Shown here piece after piece: positions 16,755 through 24,234 of a stretch of 64,000 nucleotides of DNA (positions within the stretch are counted from its first letter, which is position 1; every line of letters begins with the position of its first letter). The translations under genes and the position numbers were made by a program. Where the stretch lies: positions 1 through 64,000 of the forward strand of contig NZ_VIRM01000016.1 in the NCBI RefSeq assembly GCF_006874475.1, given 5' to 3'. Under the pieces are notes generated by a model. That model was given only the letters and a program-made list of their open reading frames with translations, had not been told where the DNA came from and did no database searches. This DNA comes from Microbispora hainanensis (lineage in GTDB: Bacteria > Actinomycetota > Actinomycetes > Streptosporangiales > Streptosporangiaceae).

Positions 16755-17576
16755 ATGACCCTGCCCGCGCACGCAGGACTCGACGCGATCGTCGCCGATC
16801 CGGCCGGAGCCGTGATCGGGCTCGACTACGACGGCACGCTCTCCCCGATCGTGCCCGACCCCGCCGCCGCCCGTGTGCATCCCGGCGTGCCCGGCGTGCT
16901 GGCCGCGCTCGCCCCGCTGGTGCGCGCCGTCGTGATCGTCACCGGCCGCCCGCCGCGTACGGCTCTCGCCCTCGGAGAGGTCGCCGGCGGGCCGTCCCTC
17001 GCCGGCGTGCCCGGTCTGGTGATCCTCGGCCACTACGGGCTGGAGCGCTGGGAGGACGGCCGCCTGACGGCCCCGCCCCCGCCTCCCGGGCTCGACCTCG
17101 TCCGCGCCCGGCTGCCCGAGCTCGTGGAGGGCCTCGACGGCGCGTGGATCGAGGACAAGGACCGCGCCGTCGCCGTGCACACCCGGCGGTGCGCCGACCC
17201 CGCAGGGGCGCTTGAGGCGCTGCGCGGGCCGGTCATGGCGCTGGCCGGGGAGGCCGGGCTGGCGGTCGAGCCGGGCCGCATGGTGCTGGAGCTGCGGCCG
17301 GCCGGAATGGACAAGGGGAAGGCCCTGTCGGCCTTCCTCGCCGAACGGGACGCCCGCTCGGTCATGTTCGTCGGCGACGACCTGGGGGACCTCGCGGCCT
17401 TCGACGCGGTCGAGTCGGCCGGGATCCCCGGCGTACGGGTGTGCAGCGGGTCGGCGGAGGTGACCGCCCTGGCGGAACGCGCCGACGTGGTGGTGGACGG
17501 GCCCGACGGCGTCGTGGCCCTCCTCGGCGACCTCGTGGCACGCCTTCGCAAGTCCTCTGCAAGCGGCGAAGCCTAG
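16755..17576 (+). CDS. otsB: Trehalose-6-phosphate phosphatase
   Basis: Dephosphorylates trehalose-6-phosphate to trehalose, the second step of the OtsAB route (osmoprotection and carbon storage), in the cytoplasm. A HAD-superfamily protein of 273 aa. Motif I is GLDYDGTLSPI (nucleophile and acid Asp at 24 and 26), motif II VIVTGRPPRT, the motif III Lys lies in GMDKGKAL, and motif IV is FVGDDLGDLAAFDA. The cap-domain segment HYGLERW is typical. Its partner otsA is 2.5 kb away on the other strand, with two secreted-protein genes and an MFS gene between. The TAG stop doubles as the start of the next gene's -10 box. Confidence 0.95.
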   Translation: MTLPAHAGLDAIVADPAGAVIGLDYDGTLSPIVPDPAAARVHPGVPGVLAALAPLVRAVVIVTGRPPRTALALGEVAGGPSLAGVPGLVILGHYGLERWEDGRLTAPPPPPGLDLVRARLPELVEGLDGAWIEDKDRAVAVHTRRCADPAGALEALRGPVMALAGEAGLAVEPGRMVLELRPAGMDKGKALSAFLAERDARSVMFVGDDLGDLAAFDAVESAGIPGVRVCSGSAEVTALAERADVVVDGPDGVVALLGDLVARLRKSSASGEA

Positions 17577-17579
17577 GGT
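17574..17579 (+). promoter_or_regulatory. -10 box of the first secreted paralogue, overlapping the otsB stop
   Basis: TAGGGT begins with the TAG stop codon of otsB and lies 7 nt before the ATG at 17587, giving a leaderless layout. The paralogous gene downstream has TAATGT at the same distance with a nearly identical spacer (GCCGGGC versus GCCGGAC). Confidence 0.6.
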
Positions 17580-17586
17580 GCCGGGC

Positions 17587-18186
17587 ATGAGGACAACGAT
17601 CTCGGCCGTGGCGGCCGGCCTGACCGTGCTCGCGGCGTCCCTGGCGGCTCCGGCGGCGGCGTTCGCGAGCGACAGCGCGGCGACCAGGACCCTGCACCTG
17701 CGCAAGGGGCTGACGCTGAGGATCCCGTCGTCCTGGAAGGTCGACGCGAGTCGCAAGGACTGGCTGCGCGTCATCACCGGCTCGTGCCCCACCAAGGGCA
17801 CGGACATGTACGGCTTCCGCGACTCGGGCTGCCACAGCTTCTGGATCATGGGGCCCAAGGCCATCGCCATAGGTCACGAGCTGTTCCAGAAGTACACGCC
17901 GGACGGCCCGTTCTATCCGGCCACCGACGTCGGGCCCTGCCCGGTGAAGAAGAACCTCGTCATCCGCAGGACCACGCTCGCCGAGAAGGGGCTGCGGCAG
18001 ATCGGGCCGGGCCACAAGGCGTACTACCGCGACTGGGCGGGCACCTGCGGCACCATGACCTCGGGCAGGGTCAGGGCCCGCTACAACCAGCGCGAGTGGT
18101 ATCTGCCGACGTCGAAGATCCTGGTGATCGACCAGTGGAGGACCCCGGGACTCGCCACCATCCTCAAGAACGCCACCTGGAACTGA
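17587..18186 (+). CDS. Secreted protein, tandem paralogue A
   Basis: A 199-residue exported protein of no family I know. The signal peptide (MRTTISAVAAGLTVLAASLA, then APAAAFA) should be cut around residue 27. The mature part opens with LHLRKGLTLRIPSSWKV and contains four Cys (GSCPTKG, DSGCHSF, GPCPVKK, GTCGTM), probably two disulfides, and the strongly kept C-terminal block YNQREWYLPTSKILVIDQW. The phrase 'IPSSWKV' after a beta strand resembles LpqN/DUF1795-type surface proteins, but I would not assign it. The next gene is a clear tandem duplicate with the same promoter layout. Confidence 0.85.
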   Translation: MRTTISAVAAGLTVLAASLAAPAAAFASDSAATRTLHLRKGLTLRIPSSWKVDASRKDWLRVITGSCPTKGTDMYGFRDSGCHSFWIMGPKAIAIGHELFQKYTPDGPFYPATDVGPCPVKKNLVIRRTTLAEKGLRQIGPGHKAYYRDWAGTCGTMTSGRVRARYNQREWYLPTSKILVIDQWRTPGLATILKNATWN

Positions 18187-18243
18187 CGCCGCGTTCGGTG
18201 ACTTCGCCTATCGGGCCGCAAGTCGTCCACAAGTGAACGCGCC

Positions 18244-18249
18244 TAATGT
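18244..18249 (+). promoter_or_regulatory. -10 box of the second secreted paralogue
   Basis: TAATGT, 7 nt before ATG 18257. Spacer and start context closely match those of the first copy. Confidence 0.6.
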
Positions 18250-18256
18250 GCCGGAC

Positions 18257-18859
18257 ATGTTGAGAAAGACGATCTCGGTTGTGGCGGCGGGCGTGGCCGT
18301 GCTCGCGGCCACGCCGACCGCTCCGGCGGCGGCGGCCTTCGCGAGCGAAAGCCGCGCCACCAAGCAGGTCCATCTGCGCAACGGCCTGACCCTCACGATC
18401 CCCGCGTCGTGGAAGGTGGCCAAGGACGACAAGGACTGGGTGCGCGTCATCACGGGCTCGTGCCCCACCTTCGGCACGGAGGACTTCGGGTTCCGCGACT
18501 GGGGGTGCCGCGGCTTCTGGGTGCTGGGCCCGAAGGCGCTCAAGATCGGGCTGCGCACGTTCCAGGCGTACAAGCCGAAGTACGGCTACGACCCCGCGAC
18601 CGACGTCAGCATCTGTCCCAAGAGCTACAAGCTCTACAAGGGCGAGTGGAAGCTCGCGGACAAGGGGCTGCGGCAGGTCGGGCGCGGCCACAAGGCGGAC
18701 TACCACAGGTGGGCGGCGACCTGCGTCGACAAGAAGTGGCGGGTGAAGCTGCACTACAACCAGCGCGAGTGGTATCTGCCCACGTCGAAGATCCTCGTCC
18801 TCGACCAGTGGGACAACCCGCAGCTCAGCGCGATCCTCAGGAACGCGACCTGGCACTGA
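18257..18859 (+). CDS. Secreted protein, tandem paralogue B
   Basis: A 200-residue exported protein. The signal peptide is MLRKTISVVAAGVAVLAATP, then TAPAAAAFA. It shares most of its sequence with the preceding gene: LRNGLTLTIPASWKV, WVRVITGSCPT, a GCRGFWVLGPKALKIG block against GCHSFWIMGPKAIAIG, KGLRQVGRGHKADY, and the C-terminal YNQREWYLPTSKILVLDQW. Four Cys positions are conserved. This is tandem duplication followed by divergence. Role unknown; the location between otsB and otsA could hint at osmotic or envelope function, but that is weak. An upstream GTG (18233) is open but ATG 18257 fits the leaderless promoter. Confidence 0.85.
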   Translation: MLRKTISVVAAGVAVLAATPTAPAAAAFASESRATKQVHLRNGLTLTIPASWKVAKDDKDWVRVITGSCPTFGTEDFGFRDWGCRGFWVLGPKALKIGLRTFQAYKPKYGYDPATDVSICPKSYKLYKGEWKLADKGLRQVGRGHKADYHRWAATCVDKKWRVKLHYNQREWYLPTSKILVLDQWDNPQLSAILRNATWH

Positions 18860-18887
18860 CCGGCCCAGGCCCGGTAGGCGCCGGTCA
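18857..18887. terminator. Convergent hairpin containing both stop codons
   Basis: TGACCGGC and GCCGGTCA form perfect 8-bp arms. The left arm carries the stop of the + strand gene, the right arm the stop of the MFS gene on the other strand. It could act as a bidirectional terminator. Confidence 0.45.
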
Positions 18888-20054
18888 GGAACGCGTCCGG
18901 GAGGCGGCCGCTCCTCCGGCGGCCACCGCGACCAGGGCGGGCGTGAGCAGGAACGCCGTGTGCGTCCCGAAGCCGTCGCCCAGCGCGCCGAGCACGAACG
19001 GCCCGCTGCCCGAGCCCACGCCCGCCCAGATCGAGGCCGCGCCCGACGCCTGGTCCGGCCGGCCTCCCGACACCTCGATCATGCGGGTGAGGCCCATGGG
19101 GAACTGGACCGAGATGCCGAGCCCGCTGAGCGCGAGCCCGGCGTAGCAGACTGGCGCCGAGGTCCCGGCCCAGAACAGCGCCCAGCCCGCCAGGGTCACC
19201 CCGAGCGAGCCGAGCAGCACCGACCCGGGCGCGAAGCGCAGGGCCAGCCGGGCGCCGCCGAACCGGCCCGCCGCCATGCCGGCCAGCATCGCGCTCAGCC
19301 CGGTCGCCGCCAGGCCGGGCGACAGCCCGGTGCGCTGGGAGAGCAGCTCGGCGGCCCACAGGTTGAAGGCGAACTCGATGGCCACGCAGCACAGCAGGAC
19401 CACTCCGGCGACGTGGAAGCGCCAGCCGTACGGCGCCTTGCCGCCCGACGCCTCCGGCGCCTCCGTGGACGGCGGCGGGACGGGCGTCGGCGGCACCCAG
19501 ACCCGGCCCATGAGCAGGGCCAGCAGGAGGGTGGAGGCCACCGGCACGAACAGCGCGGGCCGCCAGCCGGCCGGAGACTCGGCCACCACGCTGAAGGCGT
19601 AGGTGGTGGCGATTCCGGCGATCACGGCGACCGCGTTGGCCTCGCTGATGACGGCCGCCCCCGCAGGGCCGTGGTGGTCGCTGAGCACCGCCATCATCAC
19701 GTAGAGCGCCGTCGAACCGCAGCAGCCGGCCAGCGTGAAACCGGCCAGCGTGAACGGGAGCGCGTGCCCGAACGCGACGAGGAGCACCCCGGCGTTCATC
19801 CCGGTCAGACCGGCCCAGATGACGACGCGCCGTCCGAACCGCCTCGTCAGCGCGGGCAGGGCCAGCCCGCCGGCGATGCCGCCCAGCGCCATCCCGGTGC
19901 CGTGCAGCCCGGCGACGGCCTGGGAGACGCCGAGTTCGGCGCGCAGGAGGGGGAGGGCGGCCGACAGGCCGTAGAGGTAGGTGGCGAAGGTGGCGAGCTG
20001 GAGATAGATCAACCAGGTGGGGCTGTCCCTGATGACCTTTATGTTGCGGTCCAA
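18885..20054 (-). CDS. MFS transporter (CynX/YfcJ-like, 12 TM)
   Basis: A major facilitator carrier of ~389 residues. About 12 hydrophobic segments are visible, with the motif-A-like loop LTRRFGRRVVIW between TM2 and TM3 and a central cytoplasmic linker rich in Pro (PPTPVPPPSTEAPEAS). No ATG fits. TTG 20054 is chosen because the membrane topology begins just after it (DRNIKVIRDSPTWLIYLQLA) and TACCCT lies ~9 nt upstream. The frame stays open much further through the opposite phase of otsA, but that is shadow. The substrate is unknown; its place between otsA and the secreted pair gives little help. Confidence 0.82.
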   Translation of the reverse strand: MDRNIKVIRDSPTWLIYLQLATFATYLYGLSAALPLLRAELGVSQAVAGLHGTGMALGGIAGGLALPALTRRFGRRVVIWAGLTGMNAGVLLVAFGHALPFTLAGFTLAGCCGSTALYVMMAVLSDHHGPAGAAVISEANAVAVIAGIATTYAFSVVAESPAGWRPALFVPVASTLLLALLMGRVWVPPTPVPPPSTEAPEASGGKAPYGWRFHVAGVVLLCCVAIEFAFNLWAAELLSQRTGLSPGLAATGLSAMLAGMAAGRFGGARLALRFAPGSVLLGSLGVTLAGWALFWAGTSAPVCYAGLALSGLGISVQFPMGLTRMIEVSGGRPDQASGAASIWAGVGSGSGPFVLGALGDGFGTHTAFLLTPALVAVAAGGAAASRTRS

Positions 20055-20143
20055 AACCAGGCAAGGGTAGCGCAGCCGATCATTCGGGACGAGGGTCGAA
20101 CGCTGTGGCGTACAGCACCCGCGCCCGCACTGGATCGGCGGAG

Positions 20144-21568
20144 TCAGTGCAGTGCGGCGAGCTGGTCGTCGAACCAGCGCTGGGGCGGCAGGGCGGTGGC
20201 GGCCTCGCGCAGCCGCAGGCCGCGCCTGAGCCGCTCCTCCTCGGGCAGCGTCAGCGCGTCGTGCAGCGCCGCCGCCGTGCCGGACACGTCGTAGGGGTTG
20301 ACGAGAAGGGAGTCGGCCCCCAGCTCGGCCGCCGCGCCCGCCTCGCGGGACAGCACGAGCGCGCACCGGGGCGACAGGATCGGGCCCTCCTTGGCCACCA
20401 GGTTCATGCCGTCCCTGATCGGGTTGACGAGCAGGACGTCGGCCAGCCGGTAGGCGGCCAGCGAGCGCGGGTAGTCGTCGTTCACGTTGAGGATCAGCGG
20501 GTCCCAGTCCTCGGTCGCGTACTCGTCCTCGATCTCCTTGGCGCAGCGCTGCACGGCCGCCGTGTATTCGCGATATTCCGGCAGGTCGTGGCGGGAGGGG
20601 TAGGCGAACGCGAGGTGGACGACCCGGCCGTGCCATTCGGGATGGGCGGCCAGGAACTCCTGGTAGGCCCGCAGGCCGCGCACGATGTTCTTGGACAGCT
20701 CGGTGCGGTCGATGCGCACGATCAGCTTGCGGTCGCCCACGAGGTCTCTGATCACGCTCATGTGCGACTCGACGTCCTGCTCGGCCGCCCGGGCCAGCAG
20801 CGCCTCGCCGTTCACACCGAGCGGGTGCACGCCGATCCTGGTGGTCCGCCCGTCGTGGGTGACCGTACGGGCGGCGTGGTCCACGTCGGCGCCGAGCAGG
20901 GCTTCGCAGCAGTCCATGAAGGCGCGGGCCCAGCGCGCGGTGAGGAACCCGGCGTGGTCGGCGCCGAGGATGCCGGTCAGCACCTCCGCCACGACGTCCT
21001 CGGGCAGCAGCGCGAAGTATTCCGGCGGCGCCCAGGGCGTGTGCGAGAAGTGGGCGATGCGCAGGTCGGGCCGCTCGACGCGGAGCATCGCCGGGGTCAG
21101 CGTCAGGTGGTAGTCCTGCACCATGACGCGCGCCCGGTGGGCCGCCTCCTCGGCCAGGGCCAGCGCGAACGCGCCGTTGTACGTGCGGTATGACTCCCAC
21201 TCGCGGCGGAACCGCGTGCCGAACTCGGGGGAGAAGGGCGTGTTGTAAAGCAGGTGGTTGACGAACCACAGGGTCGAGTTGGCCACGGCGTTGTAGGCCC
21301 GGTGGAAGACCGCGGGCGGAATGTCCAGCATGCGGATCGGGCCCGTGTCGAAGGCCCGGTCGAGCCGCCCGCCGGGCGTCCGGCGCACCGCGCCCCGGTC
21401 GCCCTCCGACAGCGCCGCGCAGACCCACAGGACGTCGGTGTCCCTGACCACCTCGGACAGGCCGGAGACGAGCCCGCCGCCGCCCCTGCGCATGGTCAGG
21501 CCGCCGTCTTCCGACAGCGTGAAGGACACCGGGCCCCGGTTGGACGCGATCAGAACGGTGCTGCTCAT
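20144..21568 (-). CDS. otsA: Trehalose-6-phosphate synthase (GT20)
   Basis: Joins UDP- or GDP-glucose to glucose-6-phosphate to give trehalose-6-phosphate, in the cytoplasm. 474 residues, normal for bacterial OtsA. GT20 hallmarks: VLIASNRGPVSF with RGGGGLVSGL near the N-terminus, VNHLLYNTPF, VMVQDYHLTLTPAML, IAHFSHTPWAPPEYF, RIDRTELSKNIVRGLRAY and VNPIRDGMNLVAKEGPIL (donor-site loop). ATG 21568 is chosen over an 11-residue longer frame because MSSTVLIASNRGP is the standard start. The gene diverges from an ECF sigma gene; the shared ~100-nt region is AT-rich with TTGACA/TTGACG and TAGGAT elements. Confidence 0.95.
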   Translation of the reverse strand: MSSTVLIASNRGPVSFTLSEDGGLTMRRGGGGLVSGLSEVVRDTDVLWVCAALSEGDRGAVRRTPGGRLDRAFDTGPIRMLDIPPAVFHRAYNAVANSTLWFVNHLLYNTPFSPEFGTRFRREWESYRTYNGAFALALAEEAAHRARVMVQDYHLTLTPAMLRVERPDLRIAHFSHTPWAPPEYFALLPEDVVAEVLTGILGADHAGFLTARWARAFMDCCEALLGADVDHAARTVTHDGRTTRIGVHPLGVNGEALLARAAEQDVESHMSVIRDLVGDRKLIVRIDRTELSKNIVRGLRAYQEFLAAHPEWHGRVVHLAFAYPSRHDLPEYREYTAAVQRCAKEIEDEYATEDWDPLILNVNDDYPRSLAAYRLADVLLVNPIRDGMNLVAKEGPILSPRCALVLSREAGAAAELGADSLLVNPYDVSGTAAALHDALTLPEEERLRRGLRLREAATALPPQRWFDDQLAALH

Positions 21569-21671
21569 CTTCGGGTTCCCTCGATCAGAGCGGGCGCGCA
21601 TGCCGGAAGATTAATAAAAGCCGACCTCCGTCAATAGGATGTCAACCGATCGCGGGAGGGCTGGATACGGC

Positions 21672-22223
21672 ATGGCACTGGACGACACGACCGAAGACCT
21701 GGCCCGATCTGCTGCCCAGGGGGACCACCGCGCGCTCGGCGAACTGCTGCGGCGCATCGAGCCCGACGTGCTGCGGCACTGCGAGCGGCTTCTACCGTAT
21801 CGGCAGGACGCGGAGGAGGCGGCGCAGGACACGCTGCTCGCCGTGGCGCGCAACATCGCGAGGTTCGAGGGGCGGGCCAGGTTCAGCACCTGGCTGCACA
21901 TCGTGACCGTCAACTGCGCCAGGACCACCTACCGCTCGCTCAAGCGGCGCTCGTCCGAGCAGGCGGAGGAGCTGCCCGATCAGCGGCCGGATCCCCGGCG
22001 GGTGAGCGTCATCGCGGGCTCTCGGCTCGACCTGCTCGACGCGATGGAGGCGCTGGAGGCCGAGCGGCCCGACCTCGCCCAGGCGCTCGTGCTGCGCGAC
22101 ATCTGCCAGCTCGACTACGCGGAGGTCGCCGACCAGCTGAAAATTCCCCTCGGGACGGTCAAGTCCCGCATCCACCAGGCGCGCAAGTACGTGCAGAGCG
22201 CGCTCGGCGAGGCGTACGGCTGA
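21672..22223 (+). CDS. ECF-type RNA polymerase sigma factor
   Basis: A 183-residue sigma-70 family factor of the extracytoplasmic-function class. Region 2 spans RHCERLLPYRQDAEEAAQDT with FSTWLHIVTVNCARTTYR, and region 4 reads DICQLDYAEVADQLKIPLGT followed by VKSRIHQARKYV (helix-turn-helix for -35 recognition). No region 3 and no C-terminal extension. ATG 21672 is preceded by GGGAGGG at ~10 nt; an upstream ATG (21639) overlaps the TAGGAT promoter element at 21635. No anti-sigma gene is adjacent: the next gene is controlled by a riboswitch. Its regulon is unknown. Confidence 0.92.
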   Translation: MALDDTTEDLARSAAQGDHRALGELLRRIEPDVLRHCERLLPYRQDAEEAAQDTLLAVARNIARFEGRARFSTWLHIVTVNCARTTYRSLKRRSSEQAEELPDQRPDPRRVSVIAGSRLDLLDAMEALEAERPDLAQALVLRDICQLDYAEVADQLKIPLGTVKSRIHQARKYVQSALGEAYG

Positions 22224-22229
22224 TACAAA

Positions 22230-22250
22230 ACGTCTCGCCATATGAGACGT
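22230..22250. promoter_or_regulatory. Perfect 7-7-7 palindrome upstream of the riboswitch transcript
   Basis: ACGTCTC-GCCATAT-GAGACGT, six nt after the sigma-factor stop. A TACAGT -10-like box (22277-22282) follows, so the palindrome would cover roughly the -35 region of a promoter reading into the riboswitch. The binding protein is unidentified. Confidence 0.5.
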
Positions 22251-22285
22251 CAGAACGGACACCGGGGACGCCGGGGTACAGTGCT

Positions 22286-22449
22286 AGTGCCGCGACTGAC
22301 AAGATTTGCCCGCGCGGAGCGGTGGCCGGAGTAGTGCATCGCAAGGCGGAGGAGGAGCTCGTAGCCGGAGGCTACGGGCGACGACGACAACGCCGCGAGG
22401 TGCCGCTCTGGGCGACGCGACGGGGCAAAAGATTGGCAGGAGGGGCACT
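22286..22449. repeat. 164-bp non-coding element with imperfect terminal inverted repeats
   Basis: The left end (AGTGCCGCGACTGACAAGAT, then TTGCC) pairs imperfectly over ~26 nt with the right end (GGCAAAAGATTGGCAGGAGG, then GGCACT). Inside is a smaller hairpin GTAGCC-GGA-GGCTAC followed by GCGACGACGACAACGCCGC. It contains no ORF. The plan (terminal repeats, GAGGAG...GACGACAACGC core) resembles small dispersed elements I have seen in other actinomycete genomes, so a MITE-like repeat is the best guess; a structured leader RNA is the alternative. Confidence 0.5.
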
Positions 22450-22484
22450 TAAGGACCTCCCTTGGAAGGTCCTACAACTGAACA

Positions 22485-22624
22485 TGCTCATCCAGAGGGG
22501 TGGAGGGACCGGCCCTGCGAAGCCCCGGCAACCTCCCCGGTGTCGAACTCGTGCCCACGAGGCCCGGCCGGGACAGGTGCCAATTCCGGCTCGTGGCCAG
22601 GGTGGTCGCGAGCGAAGATGAGGG
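22485..22624 (+). promoter_or_regulatory. SAM-I (S-box) riboswitch
   Basis: The S-box core is easily read: P1 is CTCATC (22487-22492) pairing with GATGAG (22617-22622). The conserved stretch AGAGGGGTGGAGGGACCGGC leads into GAAGCCCCGGCAACC (about 22519-22533), with AGGTGCCAATTCC at 22575-22587. It binds S-adenosylmethionine in other bacteria. P1 abuts the ribosome site (GAGGGAAAGG) of the ThrC-like gene. GCGAG near 22609 can pair with CTCGC at 22631 across that site, so control is probably at translation. Confidence 0.92.
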
Positions 22625-22638
22625 AAAGGCCTCGCTTC

Positions 22639-23913
22639 ATGGCGCATACCAGCACTGCCGCTGCCACTCCCGCGAACACCGTCGAGTTCGGCCCCGCTAC
22701 CGGACTTTCGTGTCGCGAATGTGGCGCTCTCTACGAACTCGGCCCGATTTTCGCCTGTACGGAGTGTTTCGGCCCCCTTGAGGTGGCGTACGACTTCGGC
22801 GAGATCCGCCGGGAGGACATCGAGTCCGGCCCGGCGAACATCTGGCGTTACCGCTCCCTGCTCCCCGTTCCCGCCGGCGTGGCGGCCAAGCCCAACCTCC
22901 AGCCCGGCTGGACCAAGCTCGTGAAGGCCGACAGGCTGGCGGCCGAGCTGGGCCTGCGGTCGCTGCACGTCAAGGACGACTCCGGCAACCCGACCCACTC
23001 CTTCAAGGACCGGGTCGTCGCGATCGCGCTGGAGGCCGCGCGCAACTTCGGCTTCCACACCCTGTCGTGCTCCTCCACCGGCAACCTCGCCGGCGCGGTG
23101 GGCGCGGCGGCCGCCCGGGCCGGGCTGGACTCCTGCGTGTTCATCCCCGCCGACCTGGAGCCGGCCAAGGTCACCATGGCCGCCGTGTACGGCGGCCGCC
23201 TGGTCGCCCTCGAAGGCACCTACGACGAGGTCAACCGCTTCTGCTCCGAGCTCATCGGCGACGAGCTGGGCGAGAAGTGGGGCTTCGTCAACGTCAACCT
23301 CCGGCCCTACTACGCCGAGGGCTCCAAGACCCTGGCGTACGAGATCGCCGAGCAGCTCGGCTGGCGGCTGCCCGACCAGATCGTCATCCCGGTGGCGTCC
23401 GGCTCGCAGCTGACGAAGATCGACAAGGGCTTCCGTGAGCTGATCAAGCTGGGGCTGGTCGAGGAGCGGCCCTACCGGATCTTCGGGGCGCAGGCCGAGG
23501 GCTGCTCGCCGGTCTCCCGGGCGTTCAAGGCCGGGCAGGACGTGGTGCAGCCGGTGCGGCCCGACACCATCGCCAAGTCCCTGGCCATCGGCAACCCGGC
23601 GGACGGGCCGTACGTGCTCGACATCGCGCGTCGGACGGGCGGCGCCGTGGAGGACGTGACCGACGAGGAGATCGTCGACGCGATCCGCCTGCTGGCCAGG
23701 ACCGAGGGCGTCTTCGCCGAGACCGCGGGCGGCGTCACGGTCGGCGTGCTGCGCAAGCTGGTGCGCGAGGGCCGCCTCGACCCCGACGCCGAGACCGTGG
23801 TGCTGAACACCGGCGACGGGCTCAAGACGCTCGACGCGGTGGCCGAGCACGCCCGTCCCACCGCCGTCATCCGTCCTTCTCTCGACGCGTTCCGTGCGGC
23901 ATTCGCCAACTGA
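22639..23913 (+). CDS. thrC: Threonine-synthase-like PLP enzyme, possibly an O-phosphohomoserine-dependent homocysteine synthase
   Basis: Fold-type II PLP enzyme of 424 aa, threonine synthase family (O-phosphohomoserine to threonine). Residues 25-43 form a zinc-ribbon-like module (CRECG ... CTEC). The PLP lysine is Lys123 in SGNPTHSFKDRVV; the phosphate-binding loop is CSSTGNLAGAVGAAAA. ATG 22639 follows GAGGGAAAGG at the foot of a SAM-I riboswitch. The gene next door encodes a MoaD/ThiS-like sulfur carrier. A methionine-sensing switch plus a sulfur carrier is odd for threonine synthesis. I recall, but cannot check here, work in Streptomyces describing a ThrC-like enzyme and carrier (MetM/MetO) that make homocysteine from O-phosphohomoserine. 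This gene fits that pattern. Standard annotation is threonine synthase. Confidence 0.93.
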   Translation: MAHTSTAAATPANTVEFGPATGLSCRECGALYELGPIFACTECFGPLEVAYDFGEIRREDIESGPANIWRYRSLLPVPAGVAAKPNLQPGWTKLVKADRLAAELGLRSLHVKDDSGNPTHSFKDRVVAIALEAARNFGFHTLSCSSTGNLAGAVGAAAARAGLDSCVFIPADLEPAKVTMAAVYGGRLVALEGTYDEVNRFCSELIGDELGEKWGFVNVNLRPYYAEGSKTLAYEIAEQLGWRLPDQIVIPVASGSQLTKIDKGFRELIKLGLVEERPYRIFGAQAEGCSPVSRAFKAGQDVVQPVRPDTIAKSLAIGNPADGPYVLDIARRTGGAVEDVTDEEIVDAIRLLARTEGVFAETAGGVTVGVLRKLVREGRLDPDAETVVLNTGDGLKTLDAVAEHARPTAVIRPSLDAFRAAFAN

Positions 23914-23958
23914 AAGCGTTTCAAAAGGCCCATCAGCAGTAACGAAAGCGAGCGAACA

Positions 23959-24234
23959 ATGAGCGTTTCCGTGCGGATTCCGACGATTCTCCGGACGTAC
24001 ACCAACGGGGCCGCGGAGGTGAGCGGCGAGGGAGGAACGCTCCGCGAGGTCCTGCAGAAGCTCGACGCGGACTACCCCGGCATCGGCGGTCGCATCCTGG
24101 ACGAGACGGGTAAGATCCGGCGTTTTGTCAACGTCTACGTCGGAGAAGAGGACGTCCGATTCGCCGAGGGTCTGGACACGGCCACGCCGGAGGGGGTGCA
24201 GATTTCGGTCATCCCCGCCGTCGCCGGAGGCTGA
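23959..24234 (+). CDS. MoaD/ThiS-family sulfur carrier protein
   Basis: A 91-residue ubiquitin-fold protein ending in VIPAVAGG; the terminal Gly-Gly is the site of adenylation and thiocarboxylation in this family. Other family marks are TLREVLQKLDADYPGIGGRI and VNVYVGEEDVRFAEGLDTAT. Compared with MoaD it resembles the CysO type (carrier for amino-acid sulfur) more closely. It lies 45 nt after the ThrC-like gene, in the same riboswitch-controlled transcript. No MoeB/MoeZ activator or JAB protease gene is nearby, so these must be supplied from elsewhere. Likely sulfur donor to the upstream PLP enzyme (inference). Confidence 0.9.
   Translation: MSVSVRIPTILRTYTNGAAEVSGEGGTLREVLQKLDADYPGIGGRILDETGKIRRFVNVYVGEEDVRFAEGLDTATPEGVQISVIPAVAGG

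Noticed and set aside
18885..21428. 847-codon minus-strand ORF joining otsA sequence to the MFS gene
   Set aside because: Only the last 389 codons encode the MFS protein; the rest is an out-of-phase shadow of otsA.
22286..22449. Insertion sequence
   Set aside because: Terminal inverted repeats exist but there is no transposase frame and no clear target duplication, so at most a non-autonomous repeat.
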